Shown: positions 29,704 to 38,309 of the stretch, piece by piece
Layout: each line of letters starts with the position of its first letter
Position numbering within the stretch: the stretch's first letter is position 1
Source: Leucobacter coleopterorum
Lineage (GTDB): Bacteria; Actinomycetota; Actinomycetes; Actinomycetales; Microbacteriaceae
Length of the DNA stretch: 64,000 bases
Assembly (NCBI RefSeq): GCF_011382985.1
Contig: NZ_CP049933.1
Coordinates: 3,151,552-3,215,551, forward strand
Direction: 5' to 3'
Notes under the pieces: generated by a model
Told to the model about the DNA's origin: nothing
Databases searched by the model: none
What the model saw: only the letters and a program-made list of their open reading frames with translations
Made by a program: the position numbers and the translations under genes

Positions 29704-30930
29704 TCAGCCACTCCCGCTGCTCTTACGAGCCTTCCGCGAGAGTGAGTCAATCGTCACCGCAAGCACCAGCACCCCGCCCGTCACCATGTAACGAACATAT
29801 GCATCGACGCCAATGAGGTTGAGGCCACTCGTAATCGACTGCAACACAAGCATGCCAAACAGCGCCGAGTACACTGAGCCGCGCCCACCAAAGAGGCTCG
29901 TGCCGCCGATCACCGCCGCAGCGATCGCCATCAGGTTTGTGTCGGTGCCGCCGCTGGTCTGGCTAACCGACTGCAGGCGAGCAGCCGCAAGCACACCGCC
30001 GAGCGCGGCAAACACCGAGCACATCGCAAAGACCGAGATGTAGATGCGGTCGACGTTGATGCCTGCGCGGCGAGCCGCCTCAAGGTTCCCGCCGACGGCA
30101 TACACGTGCCGCCCCCAGGTCGTGCGGCGCAACAGGAAGTCCATTCCGATGATGACGGCCACCCACAGTAGCGGCATGGCACCGATGCCGCGGTCAAGGT
30201 TGAGGTACCAGGCGACGAGCGCCACAGCCGCGATCAGCACGACCGCCCTGATGACCGCCGATCGCACGCTCGGTGCCGACAAGTTCGCGGCGGCACGTCG
30301 TCTGATGCTGCGCAGCCTCGCCAAGAAGTAAAGAGCGCCGATCACAATCGCGAGCGCGTAGGAGGCCCAGGCTGGCAGAAACGTAAAGTTGGCGAAGGCG
30401 ATGAGCGCCGAGTCTCCCGGCAGATTGATCGTGCCGTTTTTGCCAAGTGTCAACAGCTGCAGGCCAAGGAAGGCGAGCAAACCGGCCAGGGTAATCACGA
30501 AACTTGGCACCCCAAACCTCGTGCAGAGCACGCCGTACAGCATGCCGATGACGAGTCCGGTGCACAGCGCGGCAAGGATGGCGACCGGCAGCGGAAACCC
30601 CACATAGACAAGCAGCACGGCAAGCACGGCACCCGATAGCCCCGATACCGACCCCACGGAGAGGTCGATCTCTCCGAGCAGCAGCACGAGCACAATGCCG
30701 ATCGAGATCATGCCAATCGTGGCGGAGTCAAGGCTCAGCTGGACGAGGTTGCGTGACGATAGAAATCGGTTGTTCATCGCGTAGAAGACGATCCAAATCA
30801 CGATCAGTCCCACAACAACGGGGATCATGCCGAGGTCACCGGATCGTAGGCGGCGAAGCAGATTGCCCCAGAGCGCTCGGGGAGAAGAGTCGTCGATGAG
30901 TCGTTCATCGGTGCGGTCGGCAAAACTCAT
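29704..30930 (-). CDS. Sugar ABC transporter permease, CUT2 (XylH/RbsC-like)
   Basis: The product has 408 aa and about ten membrane helices. The CUT2 permease hallmarks are visible: LLGEIDLSVGSVSGLSGAVLA in the second helix block, GVPSFVITLAGLLAFLGLQLL, and AAVIGGTSLFGGRGSVYSALFG near the C-terminus. It forms the channel for a monosaccharide taken up with the binding protein encoded upstream. ATG 30930 overlaps the stop of the ATPase gene by one base, so they are coupled. The length and a long insert around residue 190-240 resemble XylH. Xylose is the best guess, but the sugar is not proven by the sequence. Confidence 0.9.
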   Translation of the reverse strand: MSFADRTDERLIDDSSPRALWGNLLRRLRSGDLGMIPVVVGLIVIWIVFYAMNNRFLSSRNLVQLSLDSATIGMISIGIVLVLLLGEIDLSVGSVSGLSGAVLAVLLVYVGFPLPVAILAALCTGLVIGMLYGVLCTRFGVPSFVITLAGLLAFLGLQLLTLGKNGTINLPGDSALIAFANFTFLPAWASYALAIVIGALYFLARLRSIRRRAAANLSAPSVRSAVIRAVVLIAAVALVAWYLNLDRGIGAMPLLWVAVIIGMDFLLRRTTWGRHVYAVGGNLEAARRAGINVDRIYISVFAMCSVFAALGGVLAAARLQSVSQTSGGTDTNLMAIAAAVIGGTSLFGGRGSVYSALFGMLVLQSITSGLNLIGVDAYVRYMVTGGVLVLAVTIDSLSRKARKSSGSG

Positions 30931-31730
30931 CAGGATTCCTCTGTCTTCCGTTTTGACGCAGCAACGCTGGCGTCCCGCGCCTGGCGCGCGGCGACCACGT
31001 TATCGGAGGCGCCGGTGATCGCTACGACGAGTTGTTCGGTTGAGGCCTCGTCGATATCAAACTCCGCGGCGTTTCGACCCAGCCTCAGTACGTATATGCG
31101 ATCGGCGACGGCCTGAACATCGGCCATGTTGTGCGAGATCACGACGACGCCGAGGCCGGACTCCCGGAGACGCTCGATGAGGTTGAGCACCTCTGCAGTT
31201 TGAGCTACGCCGAGCGCCGCGGTCGGTTCGTCGAGCAGCACGACCTTCGGAGAACCAACCAAACTGCGTGCGATCGCGACGGTTTGGCGCTGTCCACCCG
31301 AGAGCGAGGCAACCGCGATCCGCACCGAGGGGATCTTCGCCGAGAGTTGATGCAACAGTTCCCAGCTGCGCGCCTCCATCGTTTCTTCGTCAAGGGCCCC
31401 GGCCCGGGTCTTCTCCTGGCCGAGAAAGAGGTTGGCAACAACATCGAGATTATCGGCGAGTGCAAGGTCTTGAAAGACCGTGGCGATCCCGAGCGACTGG
31501 GCGGCTCTCGGTCCGGCGATCTCTACTCGTTTTCCGCCCACCTCGATGGTGCCAGCGTCGGGGCCGTATACGCCCGAGATGATCTTGACGAGAGTGGACT
31601 TGCCTGCGCCGTTGTCGCCGACGAGGGCTACCACCTCGCCCGGATCAACGTCGAAGTTGATGTCGGTAAGGGCCTGAACGGCACCGAACCGTTTGCCGAT
31701 GCCGCGCAGCGAGAGTACAGGTTGAGTCAT
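30930..31730 (-). CDS. Sugar ABC transporter ATP-binding protein (single domain)
   Basis: The product has 266 aa and one nucleotide-binding domain: Walker A GDNGAGKSTLVK, signature LSGGQRQTVAIARSLV, Walker B VVLLDEPTAALG and the H-loop in VVISHNM. Most CUT2 ATPases (RbsA, XylG) have two tandem domains of about 500 aa in all. A single-domain form like this occurs in FrcA-type systems and would act as a homodimer (family knowledge). ATG 31730 follows AAGGAA. It is the middle gene of the operon binding protein - ATPase - permease. Confidence 0.92.
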   Translation of the reverse strand: MTQPVLSLRGIGKRFGAVQALTDINFDVDPGEVVALVGDNGAGKSTLVKIISGVYGPDAGTIEVGGKRVEIAGPRAAQSLGIATVFQDLALADNLDVVANLFLGQEKTRAGALDEETMEARSWELLHQLSAKIPSVRIAVASLSGGQRQTVAIARSLVGSPKVVLLDEPTAALGVAQTAEVLNLIERLRESGLGVVVISHNMADVQAVADRIYVLRLGRNAAEFDIDEASTEQLVVAITGASDNVVAARQARDASVAASKRKTEES

Positions 31731-31799
31731 GGAAAGTTCCTTGGGCGGGGCTGGATTGAGCGGAGCGGAACAGCCAACGGCCGCCCCGCTCCGCGTCGG

Positions 31800-32870
31800 T
31801 CAGGAGAGTCCGTCTGCCTTGCAGGCGTCGGCGTACTCAGCCGTGCAGATGTCAGAGACCTCGTAGAAACCGTCTGCGACAACGGTGTCTTTTACGTTGT
31901 CCTTTGTGACCGCAATCGGATCAAGGATGTAAGAGGGGACACCCTCGAAGTCCGTGGTTCCTGTGGCCTTCTTCCCGGTGGCGAGATTCACCGCCAGCTC
32001 AGCAGCCTTCTCAGCCTCGATCTTGATCGGCTTGTACACGGTCATGTACTGCTGACCGGCCACAATCCGCTGGATCGCCGCGAGCTCCGCATCCTGACCC
32101 GTGATCGGAGGCACGCTGTCGCCTCCCTCGGCACGGAACGCCGCGAAGACACCGCCAGCCTGTCCATCGTTCGCTGCGTACACACCGGCGAGCGAGCTCG
32201 GATCGATCTTGTTGAACTGCGAGCTGGTGAACTTCTGCGCGTTGTCTGGGCTCCAGTCGGGGTTGTCGTACTCAGCGATGATCTTCAGACCACTCTTGTC
32301 AAGAACCGAGTGGGCACCCTTCTTGAACTGGGCAGCGTTCGGGTCGGTGGGCGAGCCGTTCAGCATCAGAATGTCGCCCTTGTCACCGGCCGCCTTGACG
32401 AGGGCCTCGCCCTGCATCTCGCCAACCCGTTCGTTATTGAAGGAAATGTAGTAATCGGCACCCTCGATAAAACGGTCGTAGGCAACGACGGGCACCTTCG
32501 AACTTTGCGCCGACTTGACGATGGAGGTGGCCGCCTTACCGTCAACGGGGTCCAGCACCAGCACTGACGCGCCGTCTGTGAGCGCGGACTCGGCCTGTTG
32601 CTGTTGCTTTGACGCGTCTTGGTCGGCGTTCAGGTAATTGACCTTGCAGTCAGCACACAGCTCCTTGACTTTGGCCTCAAAGAGAGGCTTGTCAAAGCTC
32701 TCATATCGGGTCGTTTTGGTCTCGGGCAGCAGCAGCGCGATCGTGGCAGCGTCTCCCGAGTCGCCCGATCCTGAACTGGTGTCACTGCCATTCGACGAGC
32801 AGGCTGCGAGGCCGCCGAGGGCGAGAATCATGGTGGCCGTCACGGCGGCGCTACGTTTGAACTTGTTCAC
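31800..32870 (-). CDS. Sugar ABC transporter substrate-binding lipoprotein (XylF/ChvE-like)
   Basis: The product is about 356 aa from GTG 32870, which has GGAGGACAAA directly upstream. A lipoprotein signal is present: a KFKR basic start, a hydrophobic core and the lipobox LAAC, so the protein is anchored outside the membrane. The body has the periplasmic-binding-protein type 1 fold with VLVLDPVDGKAATSIVKSA, VVAYDRFIEGADYYISF and ITGQDAELAAIQRI, the sugar-contact segments of the XylF/ChvE group. It is the first and probably most highly expressed gene of the operon. A divergent ROK regulator lies upstream, supporting sugar control. Confidence 0.92.
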   Translation of the reverse strand: MNKFKRSAAVTATMILALGGLAACSSNGSDTSSGSGDSGDAATIALLLPETKTTRYESFDKPLFEAKVKELCADCKVNYLNADQDASKQQQQAESALTDGASVLVLDPVDGKAATSIVKSAQSSKVPVVAYDRFIEGADYYISFNNERVGEMQGEALVKAAGDKGDILMLNGSPTDPNAAQFKKGAHSVLDKSGLKIIAEYDNPDWSPDNAQKFTSSQFNKIDPSSLAGVYAANDGQAGGVFAAFRAEGGDSVPPITGQDAELAAIQRIVAGQQYMTVYKPIKIEAEKAAELAVNLATGKKATGTTDFEGVPSYILDPIAVTKDNVKDTVVADGFYEVSDICTAEYADACKADGLS

Positions 32871-32919
32871 TTTGTCCTCCGAGAAAATACTCAGGTCCAC
32901 GACGTCGTGGAGTGTGCTC

Positions 32920-32948
32920 ATTCAACTACATCGCGAAGTAGAGGTCAA
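32920..32948 (-). promoter_or_regulatory. Promoter of the sugar ABC operon
   Basis: On the minus strand, -35 TTGACC (32943-32948), a 17-base spacer and -10 TTGAAT (32920-32925), about 50 bases before the GTG start of the binding protein. Confidence 0.6.
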
Positions 32949-32984
32949 CACATGAACTTAAAGTGGTCAAGTATCGTAATTTCA

Positions 32985-33000
32985 TTGAATTAAAGTTCAA
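32985..33000. promoter_or_regulatory. Operator candidate for the ROK regulator
   Basis: The inverted repeat TTGAA-N6-TTCAA lies between the divergent binding-protein and ROK genes. A similar TTAAAG...TCAAG stretch lies at 32957-32972. Position suggests ROK binding; no proof. Confidence 0.45.
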
Positions 33001-33038
33001 GACTTGACGACAAGCCGGACTTCGACCACAGTTAGTGC

Positions 33039-34211
33039 ATGATCTCCCGTCCCGCCACAACTTCGGAGCTTCGGACCGCCAACGAGGAGCGGGTAGTTCG
33101 CGCCATCAGGGCAGACGGAACCCTGAGCCAGGCGGAAATTGCGAGCCGCACGCAGCTGGCACCGCCTACCGTATCCGGCATTGTTCGTGACCTGGTCGCG
33201 CGCGGATTCCTTCGCTCCGAAGAAGGAATGGGTCGACGCGGCAGCCGTGTGACCATCTCGCAAGAGGCAGGCGTCGTTGCGGGAGTCGACGTCGGCCATT
33301 CTCACCTTGAGGTTTCAGTGGCTGATCTTGGGGGTAACATTTCGCGATCCCGATCCATTGCGCTCTCTCCTGATACCGGTTACCGCAAAGCGCTGGAACT
33401 CGCCAATGCTTTGATGGACGAGACGCTGCTCAGCGCCGGACACACACGCGAGAAGTTGCGCGCGTTAGGATTGGCCGTTCCGGCCCCCATCGGAGTTAAC
33501 GGCACACTCGATTCCGGTCTGAGCCCTTCCGGCTGGGTTGGAGCAGATGTAAAACGCGAGGCAGAGGCTGTTTTCCACTGCCCCACACTCGTGGACAATG
33601 ATGCCAACCTTGGAGCACTGGCCGAGTCGACCTTTGGGGCAGGAAGAGGCCACGACGACCTGCTCTACATCAAGCTGGGGACCGGGGTCGGCGGTGGTTT
33701 CGTTCTTGGGGGGCAGGTGTACCGCGGCGGCTTAGGCATTGCTGGCGAGTTGGGCCACTTTACGATTGATGAATACGGACCACTGTGCCGCTGCGGAAAC
33801 CGCGGTTGCCTCGAAGCCTATGTCGGAGGATCATCTCTCCTGCGGCAGTACGCACAGGTGGGGGAAGCCGTCAATATTGCCTCCCTGGTGGCTTCGGCGG
33901 TGGGTGGAGACAGCAGCGCACGGCGGCTTATAGAGGATGCTGGACGCCACCTCGGCAAAGTTGTTTCAGTCATTGTCAACCTGCTGGGGCTCTCGATCGT
34001 TGTCGTCGGAGGTGAACTATCTGAAGCCGGCGATTTGCTGCTGAATGAGGTGCGCGCCTCACTGAGGCGCAACGTCATCGCTCCACTGGATCAACATGTC
34101 CAGGTACTCGCGTCCACTGTCGAACGGCAGGCCTCATCGCTGGGATGTGTGCTGCTCGCGCTGGATGCCGTGGAGTTTCGGGCTATTGAACCCTCACGGC
34201 GCGCCGACTGA
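33039..34211 (+). CDS. ROK-family transcriptional regulator (XylR/NagC type)
   Basis: The product has 390 aa. Residues 1-75 form a winged helix (SQAEIASRTQLAPPTVSGIVRDL). The rest is a ROK sugar-kinase-like fold with an intact phosphate-binding segment (LYIKLGTGVGGGFVLGG), the DNDANLGALAE catalytic-region motif and the ROK zinc site, GPLCRCGNRGCLEAYVGG (three cysteines plus an upstream histidine in GELGHF). Such proteins repress sugar genes and release DNA when the sugar binds (established for XylR/NagC). It is divergent from the CUT2 ABC operon and is most likely its repressor. Confidence 0.93.
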   Translation: MISRPATTSELRTANEERVVRAIRADGTLSQAEIASRTQLAPPTVSGIVRDLVARGFLRSEEGMGRRGSRVTISQEAGVVAGVDVGHSHLEVSVADLGGNISRSRSIALSPDTGYRKALELANALMDETLLSAGHTREKLRALGLAVPAPIGVNGTLDSGLSPSGWVGADVKREAEAVFHCPTLVDNDANLGALAESTFGAGRGHDDLLYIKLGTGVGGGFVLGGQVYRGGLGIAGELGHFTIDEYGPLCRCGNRGCLEAYVGGSSLLRQYAQVGEAVNIASLVASAVGGDSSARRLIEDAGRHLGKVVSVIVNLLGLSIVVVGGELSEAGDLLLNEVRASLRRNVIAPLDQHVQVLASTVERQASSLGCVLLALDAVEFRAIEPSRRAD

Positions 34212-34217
34212 GGTGAG

Positions 34218-34664
34218 TCAGCGCTTGAAGCCGGTCAGCGAGCTGGTATCGCGGTTGCGGATCGCGCCCAACACCCCGCACGACCACAACGCCCACAGCA
34301 CGAGTACCGGTTGAAAGAACAGCCGAATGCCTCGAGCGGCATCGGAGTTGAGCCCAAACGCGTCCGTTCCCGTGACGTACTGCGAAATGTTGCCGGGAAA
34401 GATAGCGACAAAAAACGCGGCCACAACCCACCCAACGGGCACACGGAATCTGCCGAGCGTCAGGAGCGCTCCGCCAAGCGTAATCTCGACAATCCCAGAG
34501 GCGACAACAACAAAGTCTTTATCGGCGGGAACCCAGTCCGGCACCTGCGCATGGAAATCACCTCTTGCAAACGTGAGGTGCGAGATGCCCGCGAAGAGCA
34601 AAAACAGGCCCAGCACGATGCGGGCAACGTGCTGCAGCGGTGTGGCTTTGGGGAGACGGTGCAT
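34218..34664 (-). CDS. DoxX-like membrane protein
   Basis: The product has 148 aa and four membrane helices. The opening LGLFLLFAGISHLTFARGDF and the segment ASGIVEITLGGALLTLGRFR are typical of the small DoxX-like family found in actinobacteria. No enzymatic residues are evident. The family is linked to thiol and oxidative-stress membrane complexes in some bacteria, but a role here cannot be given. It is convergent with the ROK gene (6 bases apart), so it has its own promoter, near the long palindrome at 34722-34813. Confidence 0.82.
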   Translation of the reverse strand: MHRLPKATPLQHVARIVLGLFLLFAGISHLTFARGDFHAQVPDWVPADKDFVVVASGIVEITLGGALLTLGRFRVPVGWVVAAFFVAIFPGNISQYVTGTDAFGLNSDAARGIRLFFQPVLVLWALWSCGVLGAIRNRDTSSLTGFKR

Positions 34665-34721
34665 GGCTGGATACTACTCCGAAACTGCGGGGGTAAATAG
34701 TTGGTGTGGATCCCGACCCCG

Positions 34722-34813
34722 GTGGGTCACTTCGGTAGGAGATGGCACTCATTCAGGATCAAATCCAGCAAAGCACTCCTTCTGAAGTGCCATCTCCTGA
34801 GTTGGTGACGCAC
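34722..34813. repeat. Long two-step palindrome
   Basis: The inner arms AGGAGATGGCACT (34737-34749) and 34786-34798 are perfect complements. The outer arms GTGGGTCAC (34722-34730) and 34805-34813 match in 8 of 9 positions. It lies between the DoxX and lipoprotein genes. There is no T run, so a simple terminator is unlikely. Confidence 0.75.
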
Positions 34814-34905
34814 TGAGTCGAATCGGTGACCAAGATTACCCGCGGCATTTGTAGCAGAGCGACCCCCGCCTTCAGACCGCCAAGAAAAGCCATGGACTCT
34901 GAACC

Positions 34906-35538
34906 ATGACGCGACGCATCTTGATCTCTGTTTCGATTGTGGCAGTGCTGTTCTTTACCGGGTGTTCGTTTCCTTTTGGTAAATCTCATGCTCCAGCCCT
35001 GACAGAAGTGGCCAGTGTCGCCGATACACCTGCTGGTGACGATTCAGCAGAAGGGGAAACCGATTCACTTGATCTTGTCATGCCAACGTGCGATGAGTTG
35101 ATTGCCCCGGCCACCGTTCAATCTTTCAATTCCAGCTTGGAGCCGTTCCACGTGTCGGACAGAAGCAACATCAATGAATTGCTTGGGCCAAAAACTCTCG
35201 CGGCACTCGATTCTGGTGAGGGCACTATCTTCTGCAATTGGGGAATTCGTTCAACAGATGCAGTTGCTTATGTCGCGGTCACTCAGCTCGAAGAAACAAC
35301 TAAGCGAAATCTCGTTACTGCCCTCTCTGATTCCGCGTACATCGATGCCACGGACTCGTACGCTGCAGAGGAACTGCCCACAGAAGCAGTCTTCAGGCGC
35401 GGGCAAAGCAATGAGCATCGGTATTTGGCCGAGATTGGCTTCGACGGGCCTGTGTTGATTGCAGCGGTCGGCACTCTTTCTGGGGATTTTGCGTCGGCCG
35501 CCCACAAAACTATGAAGCGCCTCAACCCCGGGCTCTAG
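34906..35538 (+). CDS. Putative lipoprotein of unknown function
   Basis: The product has 210 aa. It begins MTRRILISVSIVAVLFFTGC, a lipoprotein signal with lipobox FTGC (cysteine at 20), so it should be exported and lipid-anchored. An acidic linker follows (DTPAGDDSAEGETDS), then a globular domain with two cysteines (MPTCDELI and GTIFCNWGI) that may form a disulfide. The layout resembles small actinobacterial exported proteins of unknown role. The base composition is lower in GC than that of the neighbours by eye. It stands just before the second restriction island and may mark its left border. Confidence 0.72.
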   Translation: MTRRILISVSIVAVLFFTGCSFPFGKSHAPALTEVASVADTPAGDDSAEGETDSLDLVMPTCDELIAPATVQSFNSSLEPFHVSDRSNINELLGPKTLAALDSGEGTIFCNWGIRSTDAVAYVAVTQLEETTKRNLVTALSDSAYIDATDSYAAEELPTEAVFRRGQSNEHRYLAEIGFDGPVLIAAVGTLSGDFASAAHKTMKRLNPGL

Positions 35539-35580
35539 TTCCGAGCTTCTCCTACTCCGCCCACGGCTAGACTCTCGGAT

Positions 35581-37062
35581 GTGATTACGGGTGAGCTCAA
35601 AGGCAAGATCGATCGTGTGTGGGATGCGTTTTGGTCGGGTGGCATCTCAAACCCTCTTGAGGTCATTGAGCAGGTCACGTATCTGCTGTTCATGCGCCGC
35701 CTCGACCAGCAGCAAGACCTCGCCGAGCGCGAGTTCAGCAAGCTCAAGAAAACAAACAAGCCAATGCCGTTCACCCCCGAGCAGCAGCAGTTGCGCTGGT
35801 CGCAGCTCATCAACAGCGGAGACGTCGCCGCGACGCACCGCACCATGGCCGACGAGGTCTTCCCGTTTCTCAGGGCGCTCGGCGACAACGCCGCGGGCAC
35901 CGGCACCACCTACGGCGAGCACATGCGTGACGCGCGGTACACGATCCCAAACCCAGCCTTACTCGGCAAGGTCATGGACATGCTGAACGGTATTCCGCTT
36001 GAGGATCGCGACACGAATGGTGATCTCTACGAGTACCTACTTTCGAAGATCGCGTCGGCTGGGGTCAACGGGCAGTTTCGTACACCGCGACACATCATCC
36101 AGCTGATGGTCGACATGATGGCACCGAAGCCCGGCGACACCATCTGCGACCCTGCGTGCGGCACGGCCGGGTTTTTGATGGCGGCAAGTGAGTATGTGCG
36201 GCGTCACAACCCCGACGTACTCGTCGACCGCACGCAATCTGAGCAGTTTCACCGCGAGATGTTTCACGGCTTCGACTTCGACTCGACGATGCTGCGCATC
36301 GGCAGCATGAACATGCTGATGCACGGCGTGAACGCACCCGATATTCGGTATCGCGATTCGCTCTCGGAGGGCGCTTCAGGTGAGAGCGAGGTCTATTCAA
36401 TGATTCTCGCGAACCCTCCATTTGCCGGCTCGCTCGACTATGAGGCGACAAGCAAAGACCTGCAGCGCGATGTCAAGACAAAGAAGACCGAACTGTTGTT
36501 TCTCGCACTGTTCTTGCGGTTGCTTGCGCGAGGTGGGCGCGCGGCGGTGATTGTGCCCGACGGCGTACTCTTCGGATCAACCAAGGCCCACAAGGAGCTG
36601 CGGCGCGTGCTCGTTGAGGATCACAAACTCGACGCCGTCGTAAAACTGCCGTCTGGGGTGTTCAAGCCGTACGCGGGAGTGTCGACGGCTATCTTGTTTT
36701 TCACGAAGGTCGGGGTTTCCGGTGGCGGTGGCACCGACGACGTGTGGTTCTACGATGTGCGCGCGGATGGGTTCTCGCTCGACGACAAGCGCGCCCCTGT
36801 TGCCGAGAACGATCTGGGTGACGTGCTCGCGCGGTGGCAGAATTTGCCGGGCGAGCAGGATCGCGGCCGCACCGAACAGAGCTTTCTCGTACCAAAGGCC
36901 GACATTGTGGCCGAGGGATACGACCTGTCGATCAACCGTTATCGCGAGGTCGTGCACGAAGAGGTGGATCATCGCCCCACCGCCGAAATATTGGCCGAGG
37001 TGGATCAGCTCGGTGCCGACATCGCCGCCGGTGTTGCTCGGTTGAGGGAGGTGCTGGGGTGA
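35581..37062 (+). CDS. hsdM: Type I DNA methyltransferase subunit M (second system)
   Basis: The product has 493 aa and the frame is intact. The N-terminal helical domain (KGKIDRVWDAFWSGGISNP) is followed by SAM-binding DPACGTAGFLMAASEYV and the catalytic NPPFAGSLDYE. N6-adenine methylation follows from the NPPF motif (established). The end of the catalytic domain (LFLRLLARGGRAAVIVPDGVLFG) is also typical. The GTG start at 35581 lacks a strong ribosome-binding site. Its TGA overlaps the GTG of hsdS by 4 bases. It belongs to a different type I subfamily from the first system, since its N-terminus and catalytic block differ clearly. Confidence 0.94.
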   Translation: MITGELKGKIDRVWDAFWSGGISNPLEVIEQVTYLLFMRRLDQQQDLAEREFSKLKKTNKPMPFTPEQQQLRWSQLINSGDVAATHRTMADEVFPFLRALGDNAAGTGTTYGEHMRDARYTIPNPALLGKVMDMLNGIPLEDRDTNGDLYEYLLSKIASAGVNGQFRTPRHIIQLMVDMMAPKPGDTICDPACGTAGFLMAASEYVRRHNPDVLVDRTQSEQFHREMFHGFDFDSTMLRIGSMNMLMHGVNAPDIRYRDSLSEGASGESEVYSMILANPPFAGSLDYEATSKDLQRDVKTKKTELLFLALFLRLLARGGRAAVIVPDGVLFGSTKAHKELRRVLVEDHKLDAVVKLPSGVFKPYAGVSTAILFFTKVGVSGGGGTDDVWFYDVRADGFSLDDKRAPVAENDLGDVLARWQNLPGEQDRGRTEQSFLVPKADIVAEGYDLSINRYREVVHEEVDHRPTAEILAEVDQLGADIAAGVARLREVLG

Positions 37063-38309
37063 CTTGGGAGGTGGTGCGGTTGGGTGAGATTACTTCGATC
37101 AACCCTCGTGATCCAAAACCCGATACCAAATCAGACATTTCGTTTGTGGGCATGGCAGAACTCAATGCCTCTGCTGCAGCGACTGTAGATGAAGAGGTAC
37201 GCCCGTTCGGTGAAGTCTCGAAGGGATACACTCAGTTTCGCAACGGCGATCTTCTGCTCGCAAAGATCACTCCATGTTGGGAAAACGGAAAAATCGGTGA
37301 GGCCAAGCTCAATCACGCTGTCGGTGTGGGCTCAACTGAGTTTCACATTGTTCGCCCCTCCGAGAAACTCGATAAACGCTACACGTTGCATTTTCTGCGC
37401 GCACCTCGAGTCCGCATAAACGGCGAGTTACGCATGACTGGAAGTGGCGGCCAACGCCGTGTGCCCACCAGTTACGTTTCAGACCTTGAGATCCCGGTCC
37501 CACCGCTCGAAGAGCAACGCCGTATCGCGGCGATTCTCGACGAGGCCGATGAGATCCGCACGAAGCGCCGCGCCCAGCTCGCCCTCCTCGACGAACTCCC
37601 CCAGTCCCTCTTCCACGAGATGTTTGGTGATCCCACTCATGCTCAAGCGCAAACAACTCTCGGAGAGATCGCCGAGCTGCTGGGTGGCCGCAACCTCATC
37701 GCACAATCAGATGCAGTCCACGAGACCTACCGGGTGCTCAAGATCAGCGCAGTCACCTCCGGGGTTTTCAATCCTGGTGAAGCGAAGCCCCTGCCTGCAG
37801 ACTACGATCCTCCCGCTTCCCATGTCGTCAATCTTGGAGATCTGCTTATCAGTCGGGCAAACACTACTGAGCTGGTTGGGGCAGTCGCTTATGTGTCCGA
37901 AGATCCGGGTTCAGTCGTACTTCCAGACAAGATCTGGAGGTTCAATTGGAAGAGCGAAGACTCTGCCCCACTCTTTTACGCCACGCTCTTGCGATCACCA
38001 TCAATGCGACGTCGCATCAGCGAACTCGCCAGCGGTTCCGGCGGGTCCATGAAGAACATTTCCAAGGCAAAGTTACAAGCAATGCATGTGCCCAAAGTCG
38101 AGGCCGCAGAGCAGCAAGCCTTCGCCGAGAAGGTCGAGGCGATCCAGGCGGAGCGATCCCGAATCACCAGCGCCCTCAAGGCAGACGACAAACTCTTCGC
38201 CGCCCTCCAATACCGCGCCTTCAGAGGAGAACTGTCATGTCTACCGGCACCCGACCGCGAAAGTCTCTTCCGCGCCGGCCTCTGTGAGAACCCACTCGAA
38301 ACAGAATGA
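37059..38309 (+). CDS. hsdS: Type I specificity subunit S (second system; likely lost its own stop codon)
   Basis: GTG 37059 overlaps the hsdM stop. The product is about 416 aa with two recognition halves: VTWEVVRLGEITSINPRDP, then a first spacer helix (LEEQRRIAAILDEADEIRTKRR), a second half starting TLGEIAELLGG, and a second helix ending LFAALQYRAFRGEL. HsdS proteins normally end at that AFRGEL. Here the next codon, TCA (38235-38237), overlaps the ATG of the following gene exactly where TAA or TGA would be expected. Translation therefore runs 24 codons on, to a TGA that itself replaces a tryptophan codon of the next gene. The extension probably has no function. Confidence 0.88.
   Translation: MTWEVVRLGEITSINPRDPKPDTKSDISFVGMAELNASAAATVDEEVRPFGEVSKGYTQFRNGDLLLAKITPCWENGKIGEAKLNHAVGVGSTEFHIVRPSEKLDKRYTLHFLRAPRVRINGELRMTGSGGQRRVPTSYVSDLEIPVPPLEEQRRIAAILDEADEIRTKRRAQLALLDELPQSLFHEMFGDPTHAQAQTTLGEIAELLGGRNLIAQSDAVHETYRVLKISAVTSGVFNPGEAKPLPADYDPPASHVVNLGDLLISRANTTELVGAVAYVSEDPGSVVLPDKIWRFNWKSEDSAPLFYATLLRSPSMRRRISELASGSGGSMKNISKAKLQAMHVPKVEAAEQQAFAEKVEAIQAERSRITSALKADDKLFAALQYRAFRGELSCLPAPDRESLFRAGLCENPLETE

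Noticed and set aside
31131..32567. Open frame of 478 codons antisense to the sugar ABC genes
   Set aside because: It overlaps two certain genes on the other strand and its translation has no recognisable domain.
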